This document shows positions 33,265-42,542 of a stretch of DNA of 51,655 bases, one piece after another. A program made the translations under genes and the position numbers. The stretch is from Clostridiales bacterium. GTDB lineage: Bacteria > Bacillota > Clostridia > Oscillospirales > UBA644. The first letter of the stretch is position 1; each line of letters begins with the position of its first letter. The DNA is taken from positions 1 to 51,655 of the forward strand of contig QAKR01000046.1 of assembly GCA_003343705.1 (NCBI GenBank), read 5' to 3'. The notes below the pieces were generated by a model. That model searched no databases and had not been told where the DNA came from. It was given only the letters and a program-made list of their open reading frames with translations.

Positions 33265-36200
33265 TTAAATATCACTACCCCAGGCAATCTTGTTTTTATC
33301 TCTTAACATATTACCATCACCAGCGATTTGATTACCGTAAATACCTACATTTGCACTTTTACTATCAACAAAGAAAACCAGCCGTGTATTGAAGAACATC
33401 ATATTATTTGCAATAAGATTGGTTCCTTTAGTTGAAACAGCAAGCGTCCCTCCGTTTTGAATTGTTCCACCGCAAAGCCTTAACGATCCAGTAGATTTTA
33501 GAACAACAGCATTATCAGGGTTACCCCACATATTTGTTTGGACAAGATCAATATGACCACTGAAACTTTCATCAAAATTAATATATTCCATTGATTCTGT
33601 TGAACCGATTACAACAAGCTGGCTGTTTATAAAGGTTACTTTTTTATCTGTTTCGCCTCTTGCCTCAAACGATATTCGCGCTCCGTCAGTTCCATGACCA
33701 ATGCAGTAAAGCCCGGCTCCTTCGTCAACAACAATTCCTCGTGACGCTCCAAAAATAAAATTCTGAACCATTAATAAATCTTTTGTATTTTTAACAACAA
33801 AACCTTCACAGTTCTTTAGCTGATATTGCCATGTGTTTTGGATATCTGAAATATAATTATAGTGTGGGTTGAAATGGCAGTCTCGTACAATCATTTCACG
33901 ACTACCTCCACCTACTGTTATGCCGTTTTTCAAAGGTGCACCGTCAAGGTTTCTGACATAAAGGTTATCACAACGGTTTGTGTAAAAATCTGCGCCTAAA
34001 TATGAATTTGTAAGACTTACTGCAAAAATATATATATTTGAACCGTTTCCTCTGATTGTATATGAATAAGGAATAAAAGTATCAGTAGTTTTTCCCTGTT
34101 TATCATATGTCACCTTAAAACCACGTATACCGGAATACTTTTCAAGCGTTATAAGTGCCCTGCCATCAGGGTTATTTTTACCATAATCCGTTAAAAAATC
34201 CGTAGTCGGAGTAGATGCATGATGAGCACTGTCTGCTGAGCCACGTAGCTCAACCCCCTGTTTTACAGTTATAGGAGATTCAAGCCTATATTCACCGTTT
34301 TTTACATAAACTATACCGCCTCCGTTTTTATATGCGGTGTCAATTGTTTGTTGCAACAAATCGGAAATATCAGTATGTTGTTCAGCTTCCACCTGATACA
34401 AACGGTCTGCACCAGGTCTCATTATACAAAGCTTATTATATTCTGTATTATCTGCAATTTGTACGGAGGTTTGTTTGGCGTCAAATACAAGCTGCATATT
34501 TTGACAATCATTTTGTATTAAAGTATTATCTGCGCTCGGGTTAATAACCTTGCTTGAAGATGCAGCAACAATATACTTTTCAAAACCACTACCGAAGTTG
34601 CAGTTTGTTAATGACAAAGCCACAGAGGGGCAGTTGACAGCGGTGGAATTAGCCGCTGAAGTTTTAAACGAACAATTATCAAAAGAAAGAACTGCACCGC
34701 CGCCTTCAATACAAGATTCTGCAGAAGTATTAAATTTAACATCTTTAAAACTAACAGAATTACAGCTGCTTCCAATTTTCACTGGAGTTTGTGCTTGAAC
34801 GGTACCTTTTGTAAATAAATAACTTATGGGGCTTAAATATTCAAGATATATTCCTACCATACAGTCTGAAAATGAAAAATTATAGGTATGGCCGTTTGTT
34901 TCGCCTGTTGAAGATTTGGTTGTATAAAATCCGTATTTATAACCTTCAGCAGAAATATTCAACATATACGTCCAGTCTATGCGTTGTGTTTCAAATGCAA
35001 CACCGTTATTGTAAGTAAAATTCCGTATCAACTGTTGATTTTGTGGCTGACCGAGCCCGCAATTAACCCAGTAATATGGTGAAAAACTAAAGTTTTCCGT
35101 ACGACAAATATCAAAGTTATTATTTATCAAAAACCCGTTTTTTAACGGGGTACCATAAATATATTCAAAGTTTTCAAGAGCGTTGGATCCTCCGTCACAA
35201 ACAATCCCTGAGTAACTGTTTATTAAATACACATTACTCATTGTCATAGAGGTTCCTGCTTTATATACAGTAGGTGGATAAGGGGTTATATTTTCTGCTG
35301 TTTGTTCAGGATACCAAATCGAAACATTTTTAAGCCCCGAACCATTTCCCATAGTTATAAACGCAGGAGCGTTGGGTTTTGTGTCGTTTTTTCCGCTGTA
35401 TGCCATTAAAACAGTACCAACAGCTTTAGAATTTTCCTTCATATCTTCGGAAAACGGCTTATCGCCGCAGAGAGTAACCCCTGCCGGGATTGATAGATTC
35501 CCGTTAATTCTATATTTGCCGGCTGGGACAAAAACCGTACCTCCACCTTGTATTTCTGCATACGAAAAAGCATAAACAAACGCTTTAGTATCATCAGTTA
35601 CACCGTCACCTTCTGCACCAAAAGCAACAACATCACATACAGCCACAACCGGAGATAAAGTTTCATATGTAGTATGAACAATATGCTCACCTTTTATATT
35701 TGTTTCAGTTTTTATTTTAGGTAAAGTAGGATTTTTAGGAAATTCCGTAACATGGCCTGCGACATAAGAAAAAATCAACATTGCGTCTATAAGTGAAACA
35801 CCGGTTGTACCACCTACATCCGCAGATAAAACACCGGTTGTGCTTATAGATGTTTTATCGGCAACATAGCCAAACACCTGCATCGCATCGGCAATCGTAA
35901 CAAAGCCGTTTAAGTCTGAGTCACCTGCAATAAGGCTGTTAAATGTATCTTCGGCAGGTTTCGGTGGTGTGTAGCTGCTGTTACCACCAAATGAAAGTGG
36001 CTCATCATTAACACCAAGCCCGTCTGTAAAATAAAAGTTGTCAAAAGAGATAATAAGCTTATCGGTATCAGGAATGTTAAGACCTAATATATAAAACCTG
36101 AAATAATCCACGTTTTTCCTGTTAAGATGTGCAAAGTTGTCAAGGCGTAATACAACATGGTTCCAACCGTTTACAAGACCAAGTTCACCTGGCGAAAAAG

Positions 36201-36555
36201 AAGCTTCTTCTTCATCACATATTCCGGATGAAGTTACTTCAAGCTGAGTCTGTGTGTTGTGATCGAACATACGTATATCAGAAATATACCAATCAAATTC
36301 AAGATGAGTATATTTGCCCATATCAACAGCAGTCGGAGTATTGTACGAAATTATAATATCGCCGGGGTTTGAGGCCGATAAAACTATACATGCAAGAGAA
36401 TTTTCACCATAACCGGAATCTATACGACCACATGACCAACCTGATGAAGAGTCACAAAGGCTAAACGGAGTACTGAATTCTTCGGAATGCATGGTTACGC
36501 ATAAAGAAAGCATCGTTGCAAAAATAAGTAAAACAGAAAAAATTCGTTTCTTCAC
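33265..36555 (-). CDS. Secreted double beta-helix (pectate lyase-like) protein with internal dockerin
   Basis: The product has 1,096 residues from GTG 36555, chosen because GAGGTG is six bases before it and a clean signal peptide (MKKRIFSVLLIFATM...) results. The order is: signal peptide; a jelly-roll, CBM-like domain (about 25-185); a dockerin (about 210-270, repeats DSDLNGFVTIADAMQVF and DVGGTTGVSLIDAMLIF); a Pectate_lyase_3-type beta-helix beginning VVAFGAEGDGVTDDTKAF (about 310); and a second, similar beta-helix from about 730 (DISDLLQQTIDTAYKNGGGIVYV). The substrate is probably a polysaccharide, but catalytic residues cannot be assigned by eye. The internal dockerin is unusual, as dockerins are generally terminal. 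Confidence 0.85.
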   Translation of the reverse strand: MKKRIFSVLLIFATMLSLCVTMHSEEFSTPFSLCDSSSGWSCGRIDSGYGENSLACIVLSASNPGDIIISYNTPTAVDMGKYTHLEFDWYISDIRMFDHNTQTQLEVTSSGICDEEEASFSPGELGLVNGWNHVVLRLDNFAHLNRKNVDYFRFYILGLNIPDTDKLIISFDNFYFTDGLGVNDEPLSFGGNSSYTPPKPAEDTFNSLIAGDSDLNGFVTIADAMQVFGYVADKTSISTTGVLSADVGGTTGVSLIDAMLIFSYVAGHVTEFPKNPTLPKIKTETNIKGEHIVHTTYETLSPVVAVCDVVAFGAEGDGVTDDTKAFVYAFSYAEIQGGGTVFVPAGKYRINGNLSIPAGVTLCGDKPFSEDMKENSKAVGTVLMAYSGKNDTKPNAPAFITMGNGSGLKNVSIWYPEQTAENITPYPPTVYKAGTSMTMSNVYLINSYSGIVCDGGSNALENFEYIYGTPLKNGFLINNNFDICRTENFSFSPYYWVNCGLGQPQNQQLIRNFTYNNGVAFETQRIDWTYMLNISAEGYKYGFYTTKSSTGETNGHTYNFSFSDCMVGIYLEYLSPISYLFTKGTVQAQTPVKIGSSCNSVSFKDVKFNTSAESCIEGGGAVLSFDNCSFKTSAANSTAVNCPSVALSLTNCNFGSGFEKYIVAASSSKVINPSADNTLIQNDCQNMQLVFDAKQTSVQIADNTEYNKLCIMRPGADRLYQVEAEQHTDISDLLQQTIDTAYKNGGGIVYVKNGEYRLESPITVKQGVELRGSADSAHHASTPTTDFLTDYGKNNPDGRALITLEKYSGIRGFKVTYDKQGKTTDTFIPYSYTIRGNGSNIYIFAVSLTNSYLGADFYTNRCDNLYVRNLDGAPLKNGITVGGGSREMIVRDCHFNPHYNYISDIQNTWQYQLKNCEGFVVKNTKDLLMVQNFIFGASRGIVVDEGAGLYCIGHGTDGARISFEARGETDKKVTFINSQLVVIGSTESMEYINFDESFSGHIDLVQTNMWGNPDNAVVLKSTGSLRLCGGTIQNGGTLAVSTKGTNLIANNMMFFNTRLVFFVDSKSANVGIYGNQIAGDGNMLRDKNKIAWGSDI

Positions 36556-36693
36556 AACATTCACCTCATTTATTTTATTAAAAATTTTTAATTGCAAGGT
36601 TATTTTCAACTAAGCTAAAAAAGGTATATTAACATAGCTAAGTTTTATGTTTTGAACCTTTTAAATCATCTATCTTTCCTTATTTGAAATAAA

Positions 36694-36728
36694 AAGAAGT
36701 GCAGTAGTTTTCCAAACCCGCACTTCTT
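36694..36728 (-). terminator. Terminator of thrC
   Basis: AAGAAGTGC at 36694-36702 pairs with GCACTTCTT at 36720-36728. On the minus strand the stem is followed by TTTTTATTT. It lies 50 bases after the thrC stop. Confidence 0.88.
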
Positions 36729-36781
36729 ATTAATTTTTCAAATACAAATTCAAAAAATCAATTTATATATTAGAAATAATT

Positions 36782-38266
36782 TTAATTCTCAGCGAACTTT
36801 CGAACCTCCTGCCAAAGAGACTGTGTGTCTTTGGAGCAGGTAGCAAAAAATCGTTTCTGTTTTGACTTAAGGGCATCAAGTGGAGCTGGAACAGCAACAC
36901 CGGTTACTTCATAAAGCTTGTCAAGTGCAGCAAAAAAATCATCTGCCGGAACTTCTTCACCAAGTGCAGATAAAACATTTGCCGAAAATTTATAAGGTGA
37001 AGCTGTAGAAGCTGTCACAACTATCGTCCCATCGTTTTCTGATGTTTTCTGTGCAGCAAAAAGAGCAACTGCGGTGTGAGTATCAACAAGATAATTATAT
37101 TTATCAAAAGTTTGTTTGATTATATTTTTGGTGTCTTCTTCGGTTGCATAACAACCTATAAAATTATCTTTTACAAGCTTTTTAGTTTCTTCGTCAAGCT
37201 CATACCTGCCTGTTTTTGAAAGGCTTTCCATACATGTCTTTGTCTTTTCCGAACCCTGCAAAACATAAAGAAGCCTTTCAAGATTTGATGATATAAGAAT
37301 ATCCATTGACGGAGACATCGTTGTATAAAAATCACGATTTCGGTCGTAAACACCTGTATTTATAAAATCAGTAAGTATATTGTTTTTGTTTGAAGCACAT
37401 ATAAGTTTGCGAATAGGTAGCCCCATTTTTTTTGCAAGATATGCTGCAAATATATTTCCGAAATTACCTGTAGGGACACAAACATCAATTTTGTCACCCA
37501 ATACTATACGTTTATCCCTTACAAGGTCGCAGTATGCGGAAACATAATAAACAATCTGAGGAACAAGTCTACCCCAGTTTATTGAATTCGCGCTTGATAA
37601 AAACAACCCTTTTTCATCAAGTTCATTTGCAATTTCGGTATCGGAAAAAATTGCTTTAACCCCTGTTTGTGCATCATCGAAATTACCGTTTATAGAGCAG
37701 ACATTGACGTTCTTCCCCTCTTGTGAAGCCATCTGGTGCTTTTGAATATCACTTACACCATCATTAGGATAAAACACCATTATTTTTATTTTTTCAACAT
37801 CACGATATCCTTCAAGGGCCGCTTTGCCTGTGTCTCCGGATGTAGCTACGAGGATGAGTGCTGTTCGTTTTTCGTTTGTTATATCTAAAGATTTTGAAAG
37901 TAATATAGGCATAATTTGAAGAGCCATGTCTTTAAAAGCCGCAGTCGGACCATGCCAAAGCTCTAACACACAGTGTTTTTCATCAAGATTTTTTATAGGA
38001 GCAGGGTATGCTCCGAAACGCTCAGCTGAATATGCTGTTTTTGCAGCTTGTAAAAGTTCGTTATTCCAATAATCCGTAAGATACATTGAAAGAATTTTAG
38101 CAGCGCGTTCAGGATATGTACAATTTACAAGATCCTTTAAATCAGATTCGGAAAGTTGCGGTATACTTTCCGGCATAAAAAGACCGCCGTCTTCGGCAAG
38201 GCCTTGTTTTATAGCCTCAGCTGATGTTTTTTTTATATCAGTATTTCTTGTGCTGATGTATTTCAT
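36782..38266 (-). CDS. thrC: Threonine synthase
   Basis: ThrC is a PLP enzyme that makes threonine from O-phosphohomoserine. The 494-residue product is of the long bacterial/fungal class. The PLP lysine is in GPTAAFKDMALQ near residue 112, and the phosphate-binding loop is VATSGDTGKAALEG near 156. The N-terminal YISTRNT and the CVPTGNFGNIFAAY segment near 270 are also typical. No other threonine gene is nearby and no T-box was seen in the leader. Confidence 0.96.
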   Translation of the reverse strand: MKYISTRNTDIKKTSAEAIKQGLAEDGGLFMPESIPQLSESDLKDLVNCTYPERAAKILSMYLTDYWNNELLQAAKTAYSAERFGAYPAPIKNLDEKHCVLELWHGPTAAFKDMALQIMPILLSKSLDITNEKRTALILVATSGDTGKAALEGYRDVEKIKIMVFYPNDGVSDIQKHQMASQEGKNVNVCSINGNFDDAQTGVKAIFSDTEIANELDEKGLFLSSANSINWGRLVPQIVYYVSAYCDLVRDKRIVLGDKIDVCVPTGNFGNIFAAYLAKKMGLPIRKLICASNKNNILTDFINTGVYDRNRDFYTTMSPSMDILISSNLERLLYVLQGSEKTKTCMESLSKTGRYELDEETKKLVKDNFIGCYATEEDTKNIIKQTFDKYNYLVDTHTAVALFAAQKTSENDGTIVVTASTASPYKFSANVLSALGEEVPADDFFAALDKLYEVTGVAVPAPLDALKSKQKRFFATCSKDTQSLWQEVRKFAEN

Positions 38267-38298
38267 GATAACGACTCCAAATAATATTATTATACTAT

Positions 38299-38327
38299 AT
38301 TATATCATAGTTTTACGACGAATGCAA
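38299..38327 (-). promoter_or_regulatory. Promoter of thrC
   Basis: On the minus strand, TTGCAT (38322-38327), a 17-base spacer and TATAAT (38299-38304) precede thrC, leaving a leader of about 25 bases. The rest of the 38267-38468 gap shows only a loose repeat AAAGCG...CGCTTT (about 38373-38412). Confidence 0.72.
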
Positions 38328-38468
38328 GAATTTTATATAAAAATTATTAATATGTAAAACATTATATTAAGGGAAAGCGCCTATACCGTAATTGTGACGA
38401 TATAAACGCTTTACAATATTTAAACTTTAAAATGAATTATAACTTTAATCACAAATATAAAAGAATAT

Positions 38469-39491
38469 TCACTTACCTGCAACAATCATAAATAACGTCA
38501 TCGCATCAGCTAAAGTTATATCTGCGCCGCCGGTTATTTTTGCTTCTGTATAAGATATTCCTGTAAGAACTGTTTTCCCTGAAACATGCATAAATATCAA
38601 CATGGCATCCTCAAGTGATACTTTTTTATCACAATTAACATCTCCGGAAGTATAGGTATTGCGCTCTATTCTCACTATTTGGTTGTTTCTGTTAACCGTA
38701 AATGAAAGTCTAAAAAAAGAATCATTAACATCATTGTATTTGACTATATACTTCATTGTATCATTAGATTGTTTTGCGTATGATACAATTTCACCGTAAT
38801 TTTCAATTGAAGGTGGAAGATTTGAAATTCTAAATGATTTCAAACTCGCATTATAACGGGAAGAAAGAGATAGATCGATATTATTACAAAGAAATATCCC
38901 GTTCATTATAACAAGCATTTCAGTTTCGCTCAAGCTGTTTTCAAAAGGAGGGAGAGGGACATATGATTTCAAAGCTAAAATTGTTATAAAATCTATATTT
39001 TCAGCAGATGTATTCCCGTCAAAGATCACACCCGGAACAGAACTTTGTGTAATAGTTTTTATATATGCTGAAGTACCTTTAACCACCGAATTCATAAACC
39101 AATACGAAGAATAAACAAAGCAATCATTATATTCTTTTTCAATTCCGCTAATTACATAAACAATCTTCTTCACAGGGTCAAAACATTGTTTTATATAGTC
39201 TCTGTACACATATACAGAAAAGTCAAATTCCCTTGTTTCCGTTATGGCTGTACCTATCCAAGAAGACATTTCAGGAGAATCTTCTCCATTTGTCATATTA
39301 AAATCTTTTATTATAGCGTTTTCTTCAGAACCATCATTAAAATAAAGCTTCAATTTCAAGCCTATAATCAAATCTGATCCAGGTTCTTCTATCAAATCAA
39401 ACCCTACTATTTCTAATTCATGTGCATAACAAGAAACAGAAATAGTGAAAATAAGAGAAAATGCAATAGCGATACAGATAAATTTTTTCAT
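38469..39491 (-). CDS. Secreted dockerin protein of unknown function
   Basis: The product has 340 residues from ATG 39491, which begins a standard signal peptide (MKKFICIAIAFSLIFTISVSCYA). An ATG ten codons upstream (39521) has a GGAGG about 16 bases before it, so the true start is uncertain. Residues 25-275 form a beta-rich domain not assigned to a family. Residues 282-340 are a dockerin with repeats DVNCDKKVSLEDAMLIF and a degenerate second repeat (ITGGADITLADAMTLF) lacking the first Asp. It is exported and probably held by a cohesin. It lies 75 bases downstream of a lipoprotein gene. Confidence 0.8.
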   Translation of the reverse strand: MKKFICIAIAFSLIFTISVSCYAHELEIVGFDLIEEPGSDLIIGLKLKLYFNDGSEENAIIKDFNMTNGEDSPEMSSWIGTAITETREFDFSVYVYRDYIKQCFDPVKKIVYVISGIEKEYNDCFVYSSYWFMNSVVKGTSAYIKTITQSSVPGVIFDGNTSAENIDFITILALKSYVPLPPFENSLSETEMLVIMNGIFLCNNIDLSLSSRYNASLKSFRISNLPPSIENYGEIVSYAKQSNDTMKYIVKYNDVNDSFFRLSFTVNRNNQIVRIERNTYTSGDVNCDKKVSLEDAMLIFMHVSGKTVLTGISYTEAKITGGADITLADAMTLFMIVAGK

Positions 39492-39566
39492 AATAAATAA
39501 GATTTCGATAGTAGATAACATCTATTATCAAAAATCTCCTCCTTTAACGCTTTTTTTCTAATTTTC

Positions 39567-39911
39567 CTAATTATCAGTTTTTTTATATATTATTGTCTCT
39601 GTTAAAGTTGAAATAGTAAGTTTATCCCCGTTAATTGAAAAAGACCAAGTTTCGCTGTTTGTCCCACTATATACATAAATATTAAACCCTGATATCTCGA
39701 ATGAGAAAGATGATCCGTCACGGATTCCCAGCCCTGTTGGACGAAAAGTAACAATGTACGGCAAATTTACAGGTATAGTATCTTCTGAAGCAACCCAAGT
39801 TGCTATAATTTCATTTTTATTTTCAGTTTTATTACTTCCACTGTTTTGGCAGCCTGAGAGCAACAAACATATTAGTAAGGCAATTATAATAAATCTGCTT
39901 TTTTTAATCAA
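39567..39911 (-). CDS. Small lipoprotein, lipocalin-like
   Basis: The product has 114 residues. MIKKSRFIIIALLICLLLSGC gives a signal peptide with lipobox LLSGC. The mature part (WVASEDT... YIVTFRPTGLGIRDGSSFSFEISG... LTISTLTETIIYKK) has the repeating strand pattern of small lipocalin-like DUF5640-type domains. The function is unknown. Its ATG overlaps the stop of the nucleoside phosphorylase gene by eight bases, so it is in the same transcript. Confidence 0.82.
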   Translation of the reverse strand: MIKKSRFIIIALLICLLLSGCQNSGSNKTENKNEIIATWVASEDTIPVNLPYIVTFRPTGLGIRDGSSFSFEISGFNIYVYSGTNSETWSFSINGDKLTISTLTETIIYKKTDN

Positions 39912-40737
39912 TTATTGCCATCCTCTCGATGCTTGCTGATACAAGCCGTTCAAATGTGTTTGCGGCCTCTTGTGCAGTTTCTGTAACCTCTTTATGTGAA
40001 AGAGGTTTCGAGGAAACTCCTGAAGCCATATTTGTTATAAGGCTAATACCACAAACTTGCATGCCCATATGGTGTGCGGCAATTGCCTCACACGCTGTAC
40101 TCATTCCTACCGCATCAGCACCTAATTTTCGCATCATTTTAATTTCGGCAGGGGTTTCATACTGTGGGCCGGACACCTGCATATAAACACCATCATGTAC
40201 TTTAATATTTTCCTCTTCGGCTATTTCAAATATTAGTTCACGAAGTTTTTTAGAATATACTTCAGTCATATCAGGAAATCTTACACCAAGCTCGTCATAA
40301 TTTTTACCACGAAGCGGAGATGGGGCAAAGGTTGAAATATGATCTTTTATGACCATTAAATCACCGGCAGAAAAATTTGTATTTATGCCACCGGCTGCAT
40401 TTGTTAAAAACAAAGTTTTTGCGCCCATTAAACCCATAAGTCGAGCAGGTAAAACAACGTCATCTATTGAATACCCCTCATAATAATGAATACGCCCCTG
40501 CATTATCACAACAGGGACGTCACCGGCATAACCGAAAACAAAACGCCCCTTATGCCCGGTAACTGTTGAAACAGGGAAGCCGGAAATATCTTTGTACTCA
40601 ATAAATGTCTTTTCGTACAAAGAATCTGCGAAGCTTCCCAATCCAGAACCGAGTATAAGAGCCACATTCGGTATAAAATCAGTTTTTTTTCTTACTTGCT
40701 TTAAACAAGCAGTTAATTTCTTGTAAACATCGTCCAT
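39904..40737 (-). CDS. punA: Purine nucleoside phosphorylase (trimeric, PNP class II type)
   Basis: The enzyme splits purine ribonucleosides with phosphate. The 277-residue product shows the family motifs ILGSGLGSF near residue 28, TGHKGRFVFG near 61, MQGRIHYYEGY near 82, TNAAGGIN near 115 with a base-binding role, and VSGPQYETPAE near 191 with the base-specificity Glu. It is cytoplasmic. It starts 51 bases after yabR and overlaps the lipoprotein gene. Confidence 0.95.
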   Translation of the reverse strand: MDDVYKKLTACLKQVRKKTDFIPNVALILGSGLGSFADSLYEKTFIEYKDISGFPVSTVTGHKGRFVFGYAGDVPVVIMQGRIHYYEGYSIDDVVLPARLMGLMGAKTLFLTNAAGGINTNFSAGDLMVIKDHISTFAPSPLRGKNYDELGVRFPDMTEVYSKKLRELIFEIAEEENIKVHDGVYMQVSGPQYETPAEIKMMRKLGADAVGMSTACEAIAAHHMGMQVCGISLITNMASGVSSKPLSHKEVTETAQEAANTFERLVSASIERMAIID

Positions 40738-40788
40738 TTCAAGATTGTTTCCTTTCTGTTTAAACGATGCCGAAATATTAAAAGTGTT

Positions 40789-41157
40789 TTATTTTCTTTT
40801 TGCGTATGCGGATTTGCGACCATCTTTTGGTTGCTTCATATCTGCAAGCTTACTTTCTGAATCCTGCTTAAATTTCGCCATCATATCTTCAAATGACATC
40901 TGTGGTTTTTTAGGTTCTTGAACAGGGCTTTCGGCTTTTTTAATTGAAAGATTTATTCTGCCTTTGTCATCTATATTCACAACTTTGACAAGCACTTCCT
41001 GCCCTTCAGTTAAAAAATCCTTGACGTTTGAAACGAATTCATTTGAAATTTCTGAAATGTGAACAAGGCCTTTCTCTCCGTTTTCAAGGTCTATAAAAGC
41101 CCCGAATTCTTTGATAAAGCCCACTTTTCCACTCATAGTCTGTCCGACTTGTGCCAT
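40789..41157 (-). CDS. yabR: S1 RNA-binding domain protein, YabR type
   Basis: The 122-residue protein has one S1 domain (about residues 1-70, VGQTMSGKVGFIKEFGAFIDL and GLVHISEIS) and a basic, disordered tail ending in AYAKRK. YabR/GSP13-type proteins bind the ribosome. It lies directly after divIC, the same order as in Bacillus. The start is ATG 41157 or TTG 41166; the ribosome binding site is weak (GAAGG two bases from the ATG). Confidence 0.88.
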   Translation of the reverse strand: MAQVGQTMSGKVGFIKEFGAFIDLENGEKGLVHISEISNEFVSNVKDFLTEGQEVLVKVVNIDDKGRINLSIKKAESPVQEPKKPQMSFEDMMAKFKQDSESKLADMKQPKDGRKSAYAKRK

Positions 41158-41167
41158 AACCTTCAAC

Positions 41168-41181
41168 GCCGCAATTGCGGC
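41168..41181. repeat. Perfect 14-base palindrome in the yabR leader
   Basis: GCCGCAATTGCGGC reads the same on both strands and can fold as a five-base-pair hairpin with an AATT loop. It sits between divIC and yabR, 10-24 bases before the yabR start. Its GC content stands out from the AT-rich surroundings. It could be a protein-binding site or a translation-control hairpin. Confidence 0.4.
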
Positions 41182-41207
41182 ATTTCCCCCTATATAAAAA
41201 TTATTAA

Positions 41208-41489
41208 TTATTTTCCTGAAATATCAACATATATTTTTTCATTAGCATAACCGTAATCGAGATCGCTTTCAGCAATATCCTTGTAGAAATCATCAGTATT
41301 TTCAGGTTCAAGGACAGAAGAAAGCTCTTCATTACGTAGTTTTTGCTCACTTATCGAATGCTTAATCTCCGCAATTTTTTTATTTTCAGTTGCGATATCG
41401 GCACGCATCATTACAAAACCTGCAACAGTAGCTACAAGCACTAAAAGTAAAAAAATCCTTATAAATAATTTTGTTTTTGTCATCTTCAT
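41208..41489 (-). CDS. divIC: Septum formation initiator DivIC/FtsB-type
   Basis: The 93-residue bitopic protein has one transmembrane helix (about 9-28) and then a coiled coil (about 30-60, MRADIATENKKIAEIKHSISEQKLRNEEL), as usual in DivIC/FtsB. It acts with FtsL and DivIB at the division septum. The ATG overlaps yabQ by four bases. Confidence 0.88.
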   Translation of the reverse strand: MKMTKTKLFIRIFLLLVLVATVAGFVMMRADIATENKKIAEIKHSISEQKLRNEELSSVLEPENTDDFYKDIAESDLDYGYANEKIYVDISGK

Positions 41490-41866
41490 AAACCGCGCCG
41501 CTTGACGACACGCCTCTCTTTTCTGCTTTTTATTTTATTTCTAATTATTGCCACAGCGTTTTTCAGTATATCAGTAATTAACCGGCCAACTGTTAAGTGA
41601 TATAACAAAGCTGTCAAAACAGCGGTTAAAATAATATATGCCCTAAGCTCGCCTCTGTTTAATATATAAATAAACAAAAACATTGCTGCCGTACAAATAA
41701 TAAAATATATAATATCCTGTATACAAACCGCTATTTTGCTTTTACCGAAAAATATACGTAAAACACAGAATATATTATATAATAAACCGCAGCTGATACC
41801 AAATAACATGCTGTATAAAAAAAGCGAAAATTGAAAATAAATAGGTAGCTCCATTTTGCGCCTCAT
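41486..41866 (-). CDS. yabQ: Spore cortex protein YabQ
   Basis: The 126-residue membrane protein has three to four hydrophobic helices (about 9-30, 45-65 and 72-95) and a basic C-terminus (RKERRVVKRRG). YabQ is needed for cortex formation in Bacillus spores. The family match rests on the hydrophobic pattern, the GISCGLLYNIFCVLRIFF segment and the gene order. It overlaps yabP and divIC by four bases each. Confidence 0.85.
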   Translation of the reverse strand: MRRKMELPIYFQFSLFLYSMLFGISCGLLYNIFCVLRIFFGKSKIAVCIQDIIYFIICTAAMFLFIYILNRGELRAYIILTAVLTALLYHLTVGRLITDILKNAVAIIRNKIKSRKERRVVKRRGL

Positions 41867-42147
41867 TTAAAAAGGCGCGTCAGAACACCTTCACTTTGGC
41901 GGCGTTCTCTGTTTGAATAAACCAAACTGTCAATACTGCCTTCAACAGAGACCTCGCCTGTTTCAATAGAAAGACGAACTATGTGTAAACCCGACCCCTT
42001 AAGTACCAAAGCACCGCCTTCGGTGTACATGTTTATACAATTTTCATTAAATCCGGAAACATCTAAAACACCGGAAAACATTGCATTTTGCCGGCTTTCT
42101 ATAATAACGTTATTGCTTTTTGTAACATTTTTCTTTTCATCAGCCAT
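41863..42147 (-). CDS. yabP: Sporulation protein YabP
   Basis: The 94-residue protein is soluble and beta-rich, with the family core LDVSGFNENCINMYTEGG and VEGSIDSLVYSN. YabP/YqfC proteins are sporulation-specific. The ATG at 42147 has AGGGGTG eight bases upstream, and the GTG three codons earlier lies in that ribosome binding site. It forms a translationally coupled trio with yabQ and divIC. Confidence 0.87.
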   Translation of the reverse strand: MADEKKNVTKSNNVIIESRQNAMFSGVLDVSGFNENCINMYTEGGALVLKGSGLHIVRLSIETGEVSVEGSIDSLVYSNRERRQSEGVLTRLFK

Positions 42148-42287
42148 ATTTTTCACCCCTACAATTTATGTCATTAAAAGCATATGCTTTTGTTTAACAT
42201 AATATTTAAGAAGCATAATATATCCTTAAAAGATAATTATGGTTCTTATAATAATGTATATGCTGAAAGGGTGAAAAATATGATTTT

Positions 42288-42530
42288 CTATCTTATGACT
42301 TTATACATTTCGCCTGCAGATTCTTTTGCAATATGCTCAGTAATACGCAAGACTTCAATCTTTACGGTTTTATCGCCGAATGTTACCTCGACAATATCAC
42401 CGACTTTAACTTCATAAGATGGTTTAGCTATTTTATTGTTAACTTTAATTCTTGAACCGCTGCATGCTTCATTTGCGACAGTACGTCGCTTGATTATGCG
42501 CGATACTTTTAAAAATTTATCTAATCTCAT
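42288..42530 (-). CDS. rqcP: S4-domain RNA-binding protein RqcP (YabO/HslR-like)
   Basis: The 80-residue protein has an S4 domain (MRLDKFLKVSRIIKRRTVA... near residues 1-45). RqcP helps RqcH add poly-alanine tails to stalled nascent chains on 50S subunits. The start is set at ATG 42530, giving the family N-terminus. The longer frame to 42581 would be translated from a GC-rich hairpin and is rejected. The ribosome binding site is weak (GCGAG). Confidence 0.9.
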   Translation of the reverse strand: MRLDKFLKVSRIIKRRTVANEACSGSRIKVNNKIAKPSYEVKVGDIVEVTFGDKTVKIEVLRITEHIAKESAGEMYKVIR

Positions 42531-42542
42531 AAATACATGCTC

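Noticed and set aside
34550..34798. 82-residue plus-strand frame
   Set aside because: Lies fully inside the beta-helix protein gene on the opposite strand, with no ribosome binding site; a shadow frame.
38373..38412. Loose inverted repeat AAAGCG...CGCTTT in the gap between thrC and the dockerin gene
   Set aside because: Long loop, few pairs and no T-run; not called as a terminator or riboswitch.
42184..42417. 77-residue plus-strand frame upstream of yabP
   Set aside because: Overlaps rqcP on the opposite strand and lacks a start context.
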